Shown one piece after another: positions 1 to 10,369 of a stretch of 64,000 nt of DNA. The stretch comes from Gracilaria vermiculophylla (taxonomy: Eukaryota > Rhodophyta > Florideophyceae > Gracilariales > Gracilariaceae), in contig JAHNZQ020003149.1 of assembly GCA_019155205.2 (NCBI GenBank), forward strand, positions 1,307,487 through 1,371,486. Reading direction: 5' to 3'. The notes beneath the pieces are model-generated. The model did not search any database and was not told the origin of the DNA. It worked only from the letters and a program-made list of their open reading frames with translations. The translations under genes were made by a program, and so were the position numbers. Each line of letters begins with the position of its first letter. Within the stretch, counting starts at the first letter, position 1.

Positions 1-90
1 TCCGCCCAGTGAACCTCCCCCTCCGCTTGGTGTTTGCGGATCCCTTTCAGAATTCCCCCGGCTCGCGACAGCGGATACCGGAGACCACCT

Positions 91-1152
91 TTAGGAATAC
101 GCGCCTTTGGAGTCACCAAAAACTCCTGACGGACGTTGTGCTTTAATTCCTCGACAGGAGGGCTGACAGTACCACAAAGCAGACGTCCGGGAGCCATTAT
201 AGCTACGGCGATGTTTACCATGAACACAGGGAATGCAGCCAGGAGATGTGCGAGGGGTTTGAAGGATGTGTTTTTGTAGCAAAGCCCGTACTTTAGAATG
301 TGATGCAGTGTGACCCAATCGATTGTGCCAGGAGAAGACGTCCTTTGAAATACGGTCAACCATTTCCATATTGGCATTAGAGTCTTCCATACTGCTTTTA
401 GGCGGAGTTTCCGCCATATTGTCACAGTCAGTGTTTTTACCAGTTTCATCTTCAGCAGTTTCATTTTCACATGAGAGGATCTCAGATACTCGAGCCATCA
501 TTGCGATATCTTGGGAAGAGAGTTGGAGATTATCAGATCGCAATGCAGTTGTGGCAGAAGAGCAATCCGTGGGAATGTAATACAGGCCATCGGATTGTCG
601 AGAAGCACTGCCGATGATTTGCAGGTTGTCATTGAGGTCAATGATGTGGGCCACGTCTGGGAGGAACAATACTGCGAGTCGTTTTGCTGTAAGTGCTGGA
701 ATGGATAAAAGGTTCATTGCAATATTTGGGGAAACGAGGGTGTTGCTCAGTGTAACAAATGTGTTTGTCCCATTGTGTGACCATTTCAAAAGCATGACAC
801 CTCTTTCTGTAGCAAGAATTTCCGAGTCATCTCCAAGCGCATCTGGTACGTTGCATCGATAGCTCCGGGACAAGTGTTTCGAAGATGCCGTTAAGTGAGC
901 GGTTGAGCCAGAGTCTAACATCATAACACAGTTCTCAGAATTTCTAGCGGCCATGGCACAGACTCTGGAAACGGCGGCGCGATTGGCTGTCTGGGTTGTC
1001 TTCTTTGCTTCACTCTCTGGACCTTGTTCAGAGTTCGACCTGCCATTTGAGTCCCTTGAGTAGTTTTGGGGAAGATTAAGTCGATTCATTGGATTCATGG
1101 GATTTAAGTGGCACAGACTTGTTGTGTGATTGTCCTTACTGCATATGGCACA
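91..1152 (-). pseudogene. copia pol fragment: zinc knuckle, protease, integrase N-terminus
   Basis: The open frame begins upstream of the first ATG (1098) and includes a CX2CX4HX4C nucleocapsid knuckle coded at 1111-1152. An aspartic protease follows with its active-site DSG triad (residues 62-64 counted from the ATG). After an acidic linker comes the GAG-pre-integrase region with the WHNRLGH motif and a downstream CxxC-x2-GK pair, which together form the integrase HHCC zinc finger. The frame then runs into unrelated residues and a stop at 91, while another frame stays open to the window edge, so a frameshift broke the gene near base 200. In intact copia elements gag and pol form one long polyprotein; here they are in different frames. 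Confidence 0.85.
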
Positions 1153-1208
1153 TTTGGGTCTGGCTGTGGCTGCAGCAGCTCTTTCATATATATATGAGTT
1201 TCCAGAGT

Positions 1209-1784
1209 TCAGGTCTCGTCGAGCAGGCGGGCGGCAACAATCTCCGACGATGCGTTTTCTGCTGACAGTGTTTTGATCACTGCACAGACAGGATTAAGCT
1301 CAATGGCAGTGATGGAGGAAACTAAAAGTGCAACTGAAAGTTCCTCTGGTAGTTCCGTATTCACAGCTGCAAGTTGTTCAATGATCGCAGCCATTTTATC
1401 AATGTGTCGGCCTAAGTTCTGATTAACATCAGAATATCTCATGTTGATTAGCTCGCACATCTTGACAATGTGAGATGCTGTTGACGTCGATGCATAACGT
1501 TCATCAAGTCGTTTCAGCAATTTGCTTGGGTTTCTAATATCACCCTGCACGACGCGCAGAGCTTCATCAGAAAGAGCAGAGACGATCAGTCCACCAGCTT
1601 TCTTTTTGTTGAACTCCCATTCGGCTTTCTTCTCTTCATCTGAACTGAAAGGATTTCGAGCCTGACTCAGAACCTCTCCAATACCCTTAGCGTGACAGCA
1701 AGCATCACTTCGAATTCTCCAAAGCTTGTAATCCTGTTGCTCATCAAATGTTTGGATACGCATTTTCCAACCGTCTGTCTCCAT
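1209..1784 (-). pseudogene. copia gag (UBN2-type capsid) fragment
   Basis: About 190 codons from the first ATG (1784; the longer ORF opens with TTG) match the UBN2/retrotrans-gag pattern of copia elements. It has an N-terminal tract around DYKLWRIRSDACC, a central helical tract around LLKRLDERYAS, and a C-terminal tract around NLGRHIDKMAAIIEQL. The frame ends at 1209, just where the sequence would normally run on into the zinc-knuckle spacer. The adjacent frame does continue, so a small indel probably separates gag from pol. It would make the capsid of the virus-like particle, but is probably nonfunctional as it stands. Confidence 0.8.
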
Positions 1785-1880
1785 ACTGTAGTGCAATGGA
1801 CAAAGAAAATCGGCAGATTAAAGAAAAGATGAGGAACAAAGCAAAGAAAAAAAAATGATGGTACTCGATCTCGGCAGTCG

Positions 1881-1902
1881 GTAGCGTGCTGGGCCGATAA
1901 CC
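1881..1902 (-). other. Primer-binding site matching initiator tRNA-Met anticodon arm
   Basis: The plus strand at 1883-1902 reads like the anticodon arm of eukaryotic initiator tRNA-Met: 13 identical bases at 1883-1895, then one mismatch at the first anticodon base, then ATAACC. The element is transcribed from the minus strand, so its RNA would be complementary to that part of the tRNA. Drosophila copia is known to prime from a 5' half of initiator tRNA-Met cut in the anticodon loop, and this looks like the same mode. The site lies about 100 bases upstream of the gag ATG. Confidence 0.65.
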
Positions 1903-2039
1903 TCTTGGAGAGGAACAAGTGCGGTGAAAACAAGACGAGGTGAGTTGAGGACTTCAGGTGCCAGGCAGTGGGCACAGAAGTCCTCGCTCTATAAGTGCAA
2001 AAGAACATACGTGAGCATAAGGTTGTCTATGCTCACGTA
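1903..2039 (-). repeat. Probable 5' LTR with terminal hairpin
   Basis: In minus-strand order this segment directly precedes the primer-binding site, where the 5' LTR must end. It carries a TATA-like CTTATAG motif near 1990. At its outer edge is a 12-bp inverted repeat, arms 2008-2019 and 2028-2039 around an 8-nt loop. The exact LTR ends (TG...CA) are not obvious and the partner LTR is off the window, so the limits are inferred. Confidence 0.4.
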
Positions 2040-4411
2040 AAAGAAAGTCTCGTAATCTATTACAAATTAAAACGGTAAAAAAAACATAGTTCAAACATTC
2101 AAAGTCACTGAGAGTAAGCCCAAAAAATGCCAAGCGTAAATAAAAAGCGGAAAAATAGGCAGAAAATTTCTCGTACTAATATGTTTTGCACTTTGATTGC
2201 CATAAAAAGAATATTACTTTTATCAAAAATAACAAAATGCCGATCAATAAACAAAAACAATTTACGGTGTACACAAATGAAAACCTTTCTTTTTAAACTC
2301 TTAACAAACAAAGAAATATTATGCAATGAGCTTTGAGCACAAATAAATATAAAGAAAAGCGAACAACAATTTTAATAATTAGTTCTCATGGAGCTTTTAT
2401 TATGGTGTGAACCGCCTTTATGATAGACAGAACCTCATACCTTATATAGCCTTTTCTAAGGGCCTTCAAGTCATTTCACACTACTTCCTATAACGTTTTA
2501 AATATGTCCATCAGAAAAGTAAATTCATTTCTTTGCAAGATAACGCAGCGGTTCAGTAGCTAGCCCTCAGAAATTAAAAACTGACTTCTAAAATTGAATT
2601 AGTAATGAATTCCATGCAGTTTTATTGCTCATTTCTTTGAATTCAACGCTTTTGAAAATGGTAAAGATGAATTGGTTAGAATTATTTATATCGTTGGGAT
2701 GACACGCCATTTTAAACAGTTTTTGATATGTAAAAAAGCTGTATTGAAATGAGCTTGAAAGCTATGAATATAAGAAGTATCAAATGATACAGAAACGCGA
2801 TTTCAAGGTTGCATTAGTATATTTCACTAAAAAGAAGCAAAAACCAACTACCAAAGATGGCGAGATGTAGTTTAAAAGCATGATGTCTTCTGGTTTTGAA
2901 ACCGATTTCTTTCTTGAAAGTCTTAGAAAAACAGATTCCTGTAGTACAACACTACCAAAAATCGATGACTTTCATGGAAATGCCAGGCGTCTTATACTTT
3001 TGAAACAGAATTTATTTATATGTACATATATATGTAGCGCAGAGAAGACGATGAGGAAAAAGTCATTTTTCTTTCAAGGACAAGGAAGGTAGCCCTAAAA
3101 TGTCAAGCATGGCGATCGGAATACTCTCTTGATGATTAGAAGCCGATTTTACGCCGTCAATGAAATCCTCGAACGCAAACTAAACATGAGATTGCGTGAT
3201 GAAAACAATATGTACAGCGATCAAAGGCACATCGTAGGGCTTTTTTTAAAAAAAAGGCTCCTTTCGATCCTGTTGACCTCATATCCGCGACTAGTGACAG
3301 CTCCCACAACTCTCTCATAGGTTTCTCTAAAACTGATTCAAAATATGCAGTGAAATGAAATACATGTAGCTGAAGGACGTTCTGTTTACATAACAATAGG
3401 AAAAAGGACACTAGTTTGACATAATAAAAACGAGGTTAATGTGACGGTAGAGAGCGTAACCAAAGAAAACGGGTGTGGAAAAGGGTGCCAGCAAGGCGAT
3501 GTGGGGTTTGGGATGGGAAGAAATGAACATGCGAGGGGTGGAGAGGTGAAGGACTCTGCGTTGAACTCTTGAAAACGTGCTGAGCGGCGAGAGTGGAGCG
3601 ACAGGTGAAGAGGAAAAAAACACAGTGTCTTGGGGCCTTCGTGTAGCGGCGACAGTTGGCAGAGCCACTGAAGCCAGTGGCAGCTTTGTGATTGAGACGC
3701 TCGGCGTTGTTCCTGACAGAGACAGCTCGCTATTCCCGATGAGATTCTTTTCCTCGATGTACACTTTGAGACAGAGATGAATTTTCCAAGCCTAGATAAC
3801 ATGGGTGAACTACGAGTGAGTGTAAAGCTTTGGGATTTAGACCAGGTGAAGGACCTTTTAGACCTTGCCGCATAGGAAAACACTGTGTTACAAATGTCAT
3901 TATAGACTTATCATCGAGTTTCGGGATTGCCTTTTATGATAAACAGAGATACCAATCCGACGGAAATTGCAGTTCGCACTTGAATTGCACGATGGGATTG
4001 CTGCTTGATTTAGCAATTGCTGTTCTTTCTAATGGTTTCCAATAACCTCACGACACAAGACACAAACCCTACTTCCCAGTCAAAGAAACATGGCTTGACC
4101 TCAACTTCCGCTCCTTACTGTCTTGTGTAATTGACAAAGATATCTATATACTGTCGGGGTGAACATAACACAAACATCTAGCATGTCACGATCTCACGTG
4201 GCATTCTTCATCGGAAGGGCTCAAAACTGCAACTATTCATGTACACCACATGTTCCAGGTTGAACTGTAACTTCAAGAAAACATTAATGCACGGCAGAAG
4301 CACCAATGAGATCATATCAATGGTTAAATAACGACTTCCGGCGCTCGATGGAATAGCAATGAAAGATATACGTTAAAACGCGTTTATAAACCATGAGATT
4401 GCTATGTAAAA
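2040..4411. other. Intergenic, AT-rich, no gene supported
   Basis: All frames are short or lack ATG starts. A pyrimidine-rich minus-strand frame near 3411-3883 has no ATG at its head and no recognisable domain. I see no tRNA, repeat array or transposase here. Confidence 0.6.
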
Positions 4412-6025
4412 CTACGACGGGGCAGGGTTTGGGTCCGCTGTAGTATCCGGACCGTCCTGGATCTGGAGCCCTTCAAGCAGCTCTTCGATAGGTACTTCAG
4501 GGTAGTCTTCATCATCACCCTCTTCGTCAGCGTTCGCCTCGTTTCTAGTCGGAGAGGTTGCACGGCCCTGGTCTACATCCATCTCAGCTGTTGTTTGCTT
4601 GGTTTTTGAGGGATCTTTGTAAATGTTGATGCTCGACCGCAAATCTTGGTCCTGTTCCAGATCTTGAAGAAATTCTTCTTGTTCTGCGGCCATTCGAGCT
4701 ATAGGATCAAGATTTGACTTCCTGTTACCAGTGTCAACCATAGAGTCGTCAAGCTCCATGTTCAAACGCTTCAATCGCCACATGCGACGCTTGGAACGAT
4801 TTTTCTTGCTGTATGTCTTTTTGAATAGCATGAAGTCCGGAACTTCAAGTCGCTTGTGTCCAGCCAAAAGGGTTTCGTTGTATACCGCGTTTCCAAGGTC
4901 GTAACCTAGGGCCAAATCTCCAGGGTTAAGGAAGTTTCCAAGATGAGTACGGAGATAAGACTGATTATCATTCCTTCCATAGTCTATCGAGCGCGCCACA
5001 GTAACATCTGCAAGGCACCATTTTCCCTTACGCTCTCGGGTTTTCTCCGTGTCGAGAACTATAAATTCTGTACCTTGCTTAAAACTCATCAGGGCCGGAA
5101 ACGAGTACTTCCAGTAAACTGGGGCAGACAATTCAGCGGTTTGGAGAGTGAGTGGGTCGATCAAAGATATCGTCGTGGATACCTTGGTGACAAGTACAAG
5201 AGGTCCTATGCCGCCTAGAAGCGCATGTACCTTCGGTGGGAGACAAACAATATCGTCCTTGCACAACGGGAGAATTTCCGCGGAAAATGTATACTTGTAT
5301 CTGTAAGTGTTTGAGTTGGCATCATGGGATACCAGATGATCAGCTTGTTTTGTGCGGATCGGGACAACATGATTCAAGAACGACACGAAACGCATCGCAT
5401 GACTTCTGTGGAGAAAGTAAAAGTCCAGACCATCCGGATGGGCTTTTATGCCGACAGCATCCTCATGAGTTCCGTGCTTGATGATCAACTGTTCCAAGTA
5501 CAGAAACGTTCGCTTGTGAACGACTTTTTGCCGAACCTGCACCACAGCCTGCCACTCATCGATATCGGCGGCATCGCGTTTGCACATATCGCATTGTTGA
5601 TATTCCACAACAAACTCGACGACAAATTCTTGTTGCAAAATTGTGTTGTGGAATACTTCTTTTTGCACAAGAAGTCTAACACGAATGCGGCGCGAATGCG
5701 GCTCTGTCCATTGGAATCCAGCATCCACAAGTTTCACTTTGTTGAGCCCCTTCAAGCGCTTAATGCAGAGAGTGAGTAATTCCTTCGACTCAAGTTCAGC
5801 AGCCACCCAGTGCTTGGGGGGTTGAAGATACCTGGCACAGCCTTTGCAGTAATAAATACTGGACGTTTTAGGGATGTTCTCTGTTATATCGACTTGACCG
5901 CGAATACAGTTGACACACATATTGGACGGATTTGCCGTGATAGGGACTCCACAAAGGCAGCATAGAATTGTGGGAAGAGTGCGCCGAACCGGAGCACTGG
6001 ACGAGTCCAAGTCCATGGAATCCAT
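4412..6025 (-). CDS. NMD3: 60S ribosomal subunit export protein NMD3
   Basis: NMD3 is the adaptor that loads the CRM1/exportin-1 export receptor onto pre-60S ribosomes and is released in the cytoplasm. The 537-residue product has the expected length. Its N-terminus holds the paired zinc-binding cysteines of the family (C22/C25, C37/C40, C60/C63, and a later CDMC pair). The middle contains the OB/SH3-like core. Near residue 400 lies a basic tract (KKNRSKRRM) that could serve nuclear import. The acidic C-terminus carries a leucine-rich stretch, IEELLEGLQI, resembling the export signal. The gene starts at an ATG followed by a serine/aspartate-rich leader. It is uninterrupted and its 5' end faces the DHHC gene across about 1.4 kb. 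Confidence 0.95.
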   Translation of the reverse strand: MDSMDLDSSSAPVRRTLPTILCCLCGVPITANPSNMCVNCIRGQVDITENIPKTSSIYYCKGCARYLQPPKHWVAAELESKELLTLCIKRLKGLNKVKLVDAGFQWTEPHSRRIRVRLLVQKEVFHNTILQQEFVVEFVVEYQQCDMCKRDAADIDEWQAVVQVRQKVVHKRTFLYLEQLIIKHGTHEDAVGIKAHPDGLDFYFLHRSHAMRFVSFLNHVVPIRTKQADHLVSHDANSNTYRYKYTFSAEILPLCKDDIVCLPPKVHALLGGIGPLVLVTKVSTTISLIDPLTLQTAELSAPVYWKYSFPALMSFKQGTEFIVLDTEKTRERKGKWCLADVTVARSIDYGRNDNQSYLRTHLGNFLNPGDLALGYDLGNAVYNETLLAGHKRLEVPDFMLFKKTYSKKNRSKRRMWRLKRLNMELDDSMVDTGNRKSNLDPIARMAAEQEEFLQDLEQDQDLRSSINIYKDPSKTKQTTAEMDVDQGRATSPTRNEANADEEGDDEDYPEVPIEELLEGLQIQDGPDTTADPNPAPS

Positions 6026-7439
6026 TTCAAAACTAGGAGGAGCAAAAACAATGATTCGCAGCGTTGTAAATTGGAAGCACGTCGGAATCAGAGAAAGCGA
6101 GAGTTAAGACTTAGAAGTTGAAGTCGACAGCAGAACAAGCAATAAAGGCTCTATTATCAAGAAAACCAACAACCTTCCCACTTTTCTCAACTCGAAGGAG
6201 CAGATAGCCACAGTAAGATCACGAGCTCCAGTCTGAGGCAGCTTCTGTGTCTAAGAAGTTGAACTGATTCTCGCCGTCGGCCGTTTTGCTTCGAGGCTGT
6301 TTTGTAGTTTCCCAGATGCGTCATGCTTTTTTTTGAAGGAAATAAATTAATGCCATGCCGGTAGATCACGGGTGTGTGACATATGCCACGATGACAGGAA
6401 CTGTCACTGGAGACGACAGCTTCCCAGCAGCATGTCCAGGCTGTTTGGATGACTTTACCCACCTTACTCTACATGCGAGAATTGTACACGGATCGCGATT
6501 GGTAACCCTATCTAATAAAGTATCTTGCACAGCTTTCGACAAAAAGATAGGGTTATGGAGAATACGTTTGGAAATACCAAGAGACCGTTGAACCAGAGGA
6601 GCAAAAAATGCGTCAAGATAATCGCTGCAAGAAATTTTACGCCTAAGAAAATCTACTGATTGGCATATTTGTTTTGTTGAACATATACAAATTGAGCGAA
6701 CAGCAAAATCTTCAGCAGTCGGCTTTTTCATGCTCTCTGGCTGTCTCTTTCGGATTAGTACCTTATCCTTTGCACGGGTGTGTCAACTATAGAAGCCTGG
6801 ATTGGGTCAGCCGCTGTTCGGGCGGAGTTCGCCCTGTTGATTGCTGTTGATTGCAGGCGACGGGCGGACCTACAAGGTGAACGTGAATCAATGAAGCAGA
6901 AAATTGTCAACATTCTTTTAGTTCCCGTTGTTACGAAATTCCTGAAAAATCCCATGTAAGCAGTCTTTCCTCCCCCTTGCACTGCTGGCGCCAGATATAT
7001 AGGGACCACGGGTGGGGGTTATGGGGTACAGACGGTAGTGTACAGCTAGCAAGCCTGCAACAACACACGGAAGCGGGTCGGCATTGACAGCAGCTGGTTT
7101 GAGAAAGTGCTTTCCACCACCGCCGCCTGAACGGACATGCTCAGTGATTTTCTCGCATCTGTCCTCTAGAACAGCTTTCGGAAGTATCCGATACGCTTCA
7201 AAGCGACCGTGCAGACCTTTTTATCGCATCCACGAGTCCCAGGCAGTGTCAATGACAAAAACCCGTCACAAGTAATTGCTCTCCCCGTAACAGTCTCTCG
7301 GCATCACCGAGCGAACTTCATCTCGTCAATCGCACTTGGGGCGAAAAAGGGATCCCGACATAGTTTTGGTGTCAATCTACACGGATTGCCTTGCCATCCC
7401 CCCCCCCCCGGTGAATTGTGCTTAAGCCAGTTCCACAAC
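6026..7439. other. Intergenic between NMD3 and DHHC genes
   Basis: This is the shared upstream region of two divergent genes. A TATA-like GATATATAG lies near 6990. A 121-codon minus-strand frame, 6366-6731, starts with ATG and has protein-like composition in its first 90 codons, but I recognise no domain and an apparent GTAAGG lies inside it; it could be a small or decayed gene. A run of 12 C occurs at 7398-7409 just before the DHHC start. Confidence 0.45.
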
Positions 7440-8510
7440 ATGCCCTTGCACACGCGTGCGAATCCCACTTCGCTTCTTCAACGCTTATATCCACATGTTC
7501 GTCTCGCTCCATGTACGAAGCTACGTGTTGCAGGTTTTCTCCCGGTCATTCTAGTATTTGGTCTGCAAGCCTTGGCATATATCACCGCAGTTCCAGGAGC
7601 GCTAGTTCCACTACACTCACGCTTTCCCGTACTCACAACTATTTTGTTGCTCGTCTTTCATTTCATATTCTTCAATGTCGTCATGAATTATCTACTACTT
7701 GTCTTCGTCGATCCAGGCTCACCCCCAGACCAATGGTGCGCGTCTCCGCCCCCGACATTTCAAAGATATCGCGTGCGAAAAGGAAAAGAAATCGAACGGG
7801 AAAATTTGCTTCATTACGATTCGGAGGCCACATTTCCATACGCACATCTCATGAAGGAGCGAACATATGAAGGACATCTTCGATATTGTCGCTTCTGTAG
7901 CGCGTACAAACCTGATCGTTCACACCATTGCTCAATCTGCAGACGCTGCATACTGCGAATGGATCATCATTGCGTCTTTGTGAATAACTGCATTTCGTTC
8001 TACAACCATAAGTTCTTCATTGGATTCGTGACGTACGCGTTTCTCGGTTGTCTTAATGTAGCCATTGTCGCGTTTCCCACGTTTATCAGTCTGATTTCCA
8101 TATCTCCAAACGCAGCGTCCAACTATCGCCAACTGGCCTTCATCTCTGAAAGACTTGTATCAATCCGTTTTTCAGCGCAACAGTTTTCAGTAGCTGAAAA
8201 GCTTTCAGAACCAATCAAGACCATTGCTATGATAGGTTATGTAACCACTAGTGCGTTCAGCTTTGCACTCGGTGTTTTTGTGGCCATGCACTTTTATCTT
8301 ACAGCAAAGGGAAGGACTACAATTGAAATGTACGAAATCACAGACCCTGTGCGAGCTCCTTATGTGCTTCAATACGACATGGGTATCGCGAAGAATTTCA
8401 AGAGCATTTGTGGTTCGCGCCCAGTATGTTGGTTGTTTCCAACTCGTGCATACATTGAGGGCGACGGTCTGTCGTACGAAAGAAGATTAGAAGTTGACAA
8501 CGTTGTGTAA
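7440..8510 (+). CDS. DHHC-type protein S-palmitoyltransferase
   Basis: This enzyme attaches palmitate to cysteines of membrane-associated proteins, usually at the Golgi, endosomes or plasma membrane. The cysteine-rich domain is complete: CRFC, then KPDRSHHC, CxxC and the catalytic DHHC at residues 175-178, followed by NNC and NHKFF. The usual PW after DHHC is VF here. Two membrane spans precede it (about residues 28-50 and 70-95, followed by a DPGSPP turn typical of the family) and two follow. The open frame extends to 7209 but opens with GTG and includes a C12 run; the first ATG at 7440 gives 356 residues, a normal length. It is convergent with mS29, with 48 bases between the stops. Confidence 0.92.
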   Translation: MPLHTRANPTSLLQRLYPHVRLAPCTKLRVAGFLPVILVFGLQALAYITAVPGALVPLHSRFPVLTTILLLVFHFIFFNVVMNYLLLVFVDPGSPPDQWCASPPPTFQRYRVRKGKEIERENLLHYDSEATFPYAHLMKERTYEGHLRYCRFCSAYKPDRSHHCSICRRCILRMDHHCVFVNNCISFYNHKFFIGFVTYAFLGCLNVAIVAFPTFISLISISPNAASNYRQLAFISERLVSIRFSAQQFSVAEKLSEPIKTIAMIGYVTTSAFSFALGVFVAMHFYLTAKGRTTIEMYEITDPVRAPYVLQYDMGIAKNFKSICGSRPVCWLFPTRAYIEGDGLSYERRLEVDNVV

Positions 8511-8558
8511 AGAATAGAAGAAGATTTTGGATGTCCCATCTCATTTGTAAATTGTAAA

Positions 8559-9710
8559 TCAGCGGCCATAGAATACTTTTCGCATTTGATCTGCTCGCCC
8601 TCCGGCGAGAGCTGCCAGTCTATCGGTGTACGCCCTTCCTTGCTCTCTTTTCAAACCTCCTTGGTCGAATGTGGCACATAGCGCCTTCAATTCCCCAATG
8701 GTGAATTCCGGGACTCGGATGTACATCGACTCTTGTTCATGCGCATGCTGAACACGACGTCTAAAGGACTGCCACCATACTTTTCCACTCGGATCTTCCC
8801 TGATCTCTTCGCTGAGTGGAAAATCAACCACCGAGCGCACCCGCGATTTGCGCCAATCCTCTATGGGAGCATTTGTGTCAGAGGCCAAGATCACGTAACC
8901 GTTTCGAAGAGCCTTCGCTGTGTTTTCAATGCTGTCCCGGCCCAAGTGTCGAGCGACCATTCGAATGCTGTTCGCGTGAAGGCGATGTTTGTGCTCATTG
9001 ATCATGCACGTCAGACCCACGAGAGCGTGATAATCATCTATGACTATTGCCACTGTGTGATCAGCAACTCGGGTGATTTCTGCAAGAAGCTGATTTAGGA
9101 CATCGCCAGCTTCTATCGGATGATTTATCCAATCTGAATCTATATCGAGCAGTAAATCCAGTCCAAATTGAATAAGCTCCCCCAATGATTTACATTTCTT
9201 CGTAAAGGGGGAAGAAAGATCCTCATGACACGGCAATTCATTCAATATTTCAGCGTGTGCACTCAGTAAGTCTTCAAACAACCTTTGAGTTTGGCCAGGT
9301 CTTTCGTAGAAACGAACCGCTGGCAATCCGTCCATATGAGGGTTCATGCCGTCTACAGATTTCGCCGTGAAGAAGCCATCACCGTATGTCCAGTCTCGAG
9401 CAGAGGGAATATGTAACACGATATGATTGTGGTTGCGGGCGAATGCAACCGCTTGTGACAGAAGCGCTGACTTCCCAACTCCCTTAGGACCATCCAGAAG
9501 CATGAGAGACGGTTTTTTCTGTGAAGAAAGAATCTCACGTATTACGTTGGTGGTTGGACGAATCAGTGTCTTTGAAACGGGAGAGTTGGATCCGGCTCCA
9601 AATGGTTCCAGAGATATAGTGCGGTCAGATGCTGGGGGTGCTATTGCCAATGAGCGCTTGGCTACTAGATAAAGATGAGTCGATCGTCTCAATGCTGATA
9701 TTCTTATCAT
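8559..9710 (-). CDS. DAP3: Mitochondrial small ribosomal subunit protein mS29 (DAP3)
   Basis: mS29/DAP3 is a GTP-binding protein of the mitochondrial ribosome small subunit; in animals it is also called death-associated protein 3. The P-loop GPKGVGKS lies at residues 74-81. It is followed by the family signature HIPSARDWTYGDG and a Walker-B-like hydrophobic run ending in IDDYHALVG. The N-terminus is rich in Arg, Ser and hydrophobics and poor in acids, as in a mitochondrial presequence. The 383-residue length fits the family. The gene is uninterrupted and its 5' end faces AP-3 mu. Confidence 0.9.
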   Translation of the reverse strand: MIRISALRRSTHLYLVAKRSLAIAPPASDRTISLEPFGAGSNSPVSKTLIRPTTNVIREILSSQKKPSLMLLDGPKGVGKSALLSQAVAFARNHNHIVLHIPSARDWTYGDGFFTAKSVDGMNPHMDGLPAVRFYERPGQTQRLFEDLLSAHAEILNELPCHEDLSSPFTKKCKSLGELIQFGLDLLLDIDSDWINHPIEAGDVLNQLLAEITRVADHTVAIVIDDYHALVGLTCMINEHKHRLHANSIRMVARHLGRDSIENTAKALRNGYVILASDTNAPIEDWRKSRVRSVVDFPLSEEIREDPSGKVWWQSFRRRVQHAHEQESMYIRVPEFTIGELKALCATFDQGGLKREQGRAYTDRLAALAGGRADQMRKVFYGR

Positions 9711-10369
9711 TTTGTATGGTGAATGTTGAGCTACAGAGACTTGATGCGTGGAATTGGAGTTGAGCGATCACCGCATGAAAAGCTTATTCTTTAGTCGTGA
9801 TATTTGACAGAGCTACGCGAGTGACCACGTCTCAGAAAGCGGAACAGAACCGGAAACGGGGGGGAAAATTCCACACTCTTCTGTTTGAAGTGGGAAACAG
9901 CAGAGTGAGCGCGGGAGCAATGTGTGTTATTGTCGAGATACAATCATGTGCTTCAGACTGTACCAAATAAAGGTTGTCATGGTTCGCCGCTTAATGTATC
10001 CCAGAAATGAAGCGATCGGATTCTCCAAACAGTGGTGTGGCAGTAGAGAAAATTTTCGCATCACTAAATATGCGCCCTTGTACTGTACTGTAGCACGGAT
10101 TCGTTACAAAGTCCACGGTATTTTTATTGGCACATGACTGCTTTCTAGAGGAAAATCGCAAGACATGAGGGCTGCCTGCTCATCGTGAGAAGACATCTTC
10201 ATCACTGTCATCTGAAGAGCTGCCGTGCTTGGAAGCCGTTTATCAATCCATTCATCTTGATCACAAACCGCTTTCACTTAGAATATCCCTGCATACCAGT
10301 GCGCTTGCCACATCGTGATTAAAGCGAGCTCAAGATTTTCGGGACTGCGTGTTCGAAACTTATCGCGCA
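9711..10369. other. Divergent promoter region, mS29 / AP-3 mu
   Basis: About 660 bases lie between the two divergent starts. No coding frame with support, no clear TATA box and no repeat were seen. Confidence 0.5.

Larger units (their letters stand above)
1..2039 (-). mobile_element. Ty1/copia LTR retrotransposon, 5' part, broken
   Basis: On the minus strand I see, in copia order, a probable 5' LTR, a primer-binding site, a gag region, a CCHC zinc knuckle, an aspartic protease and the zinc-binding start of integrase. The rest of integrase, reverse transcriptase, RNase H and the 3' LTR lie beyond base 1. At least two frame breaks are visible, one between gag and the zinc knuckle and one after the integrase zinc region, so this copy is unlikely to be autonomous. 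The 3' LTR is outside the window, so neither target-site duplication nor LTR divergence can be checked. Confidence 0.85.

Noticed and set aside
3386..3883. 165-codon minus-strand frame with pyrimidine-rich codons
   Set aside because: No ATG near its start, low-complexity composition, no domain.
6755..7009. 84-codon minus-strand frame upstream of NMD3
   Set aside because: No ATG-supported conserved content and no recognisable domain; kept only as intergenic.
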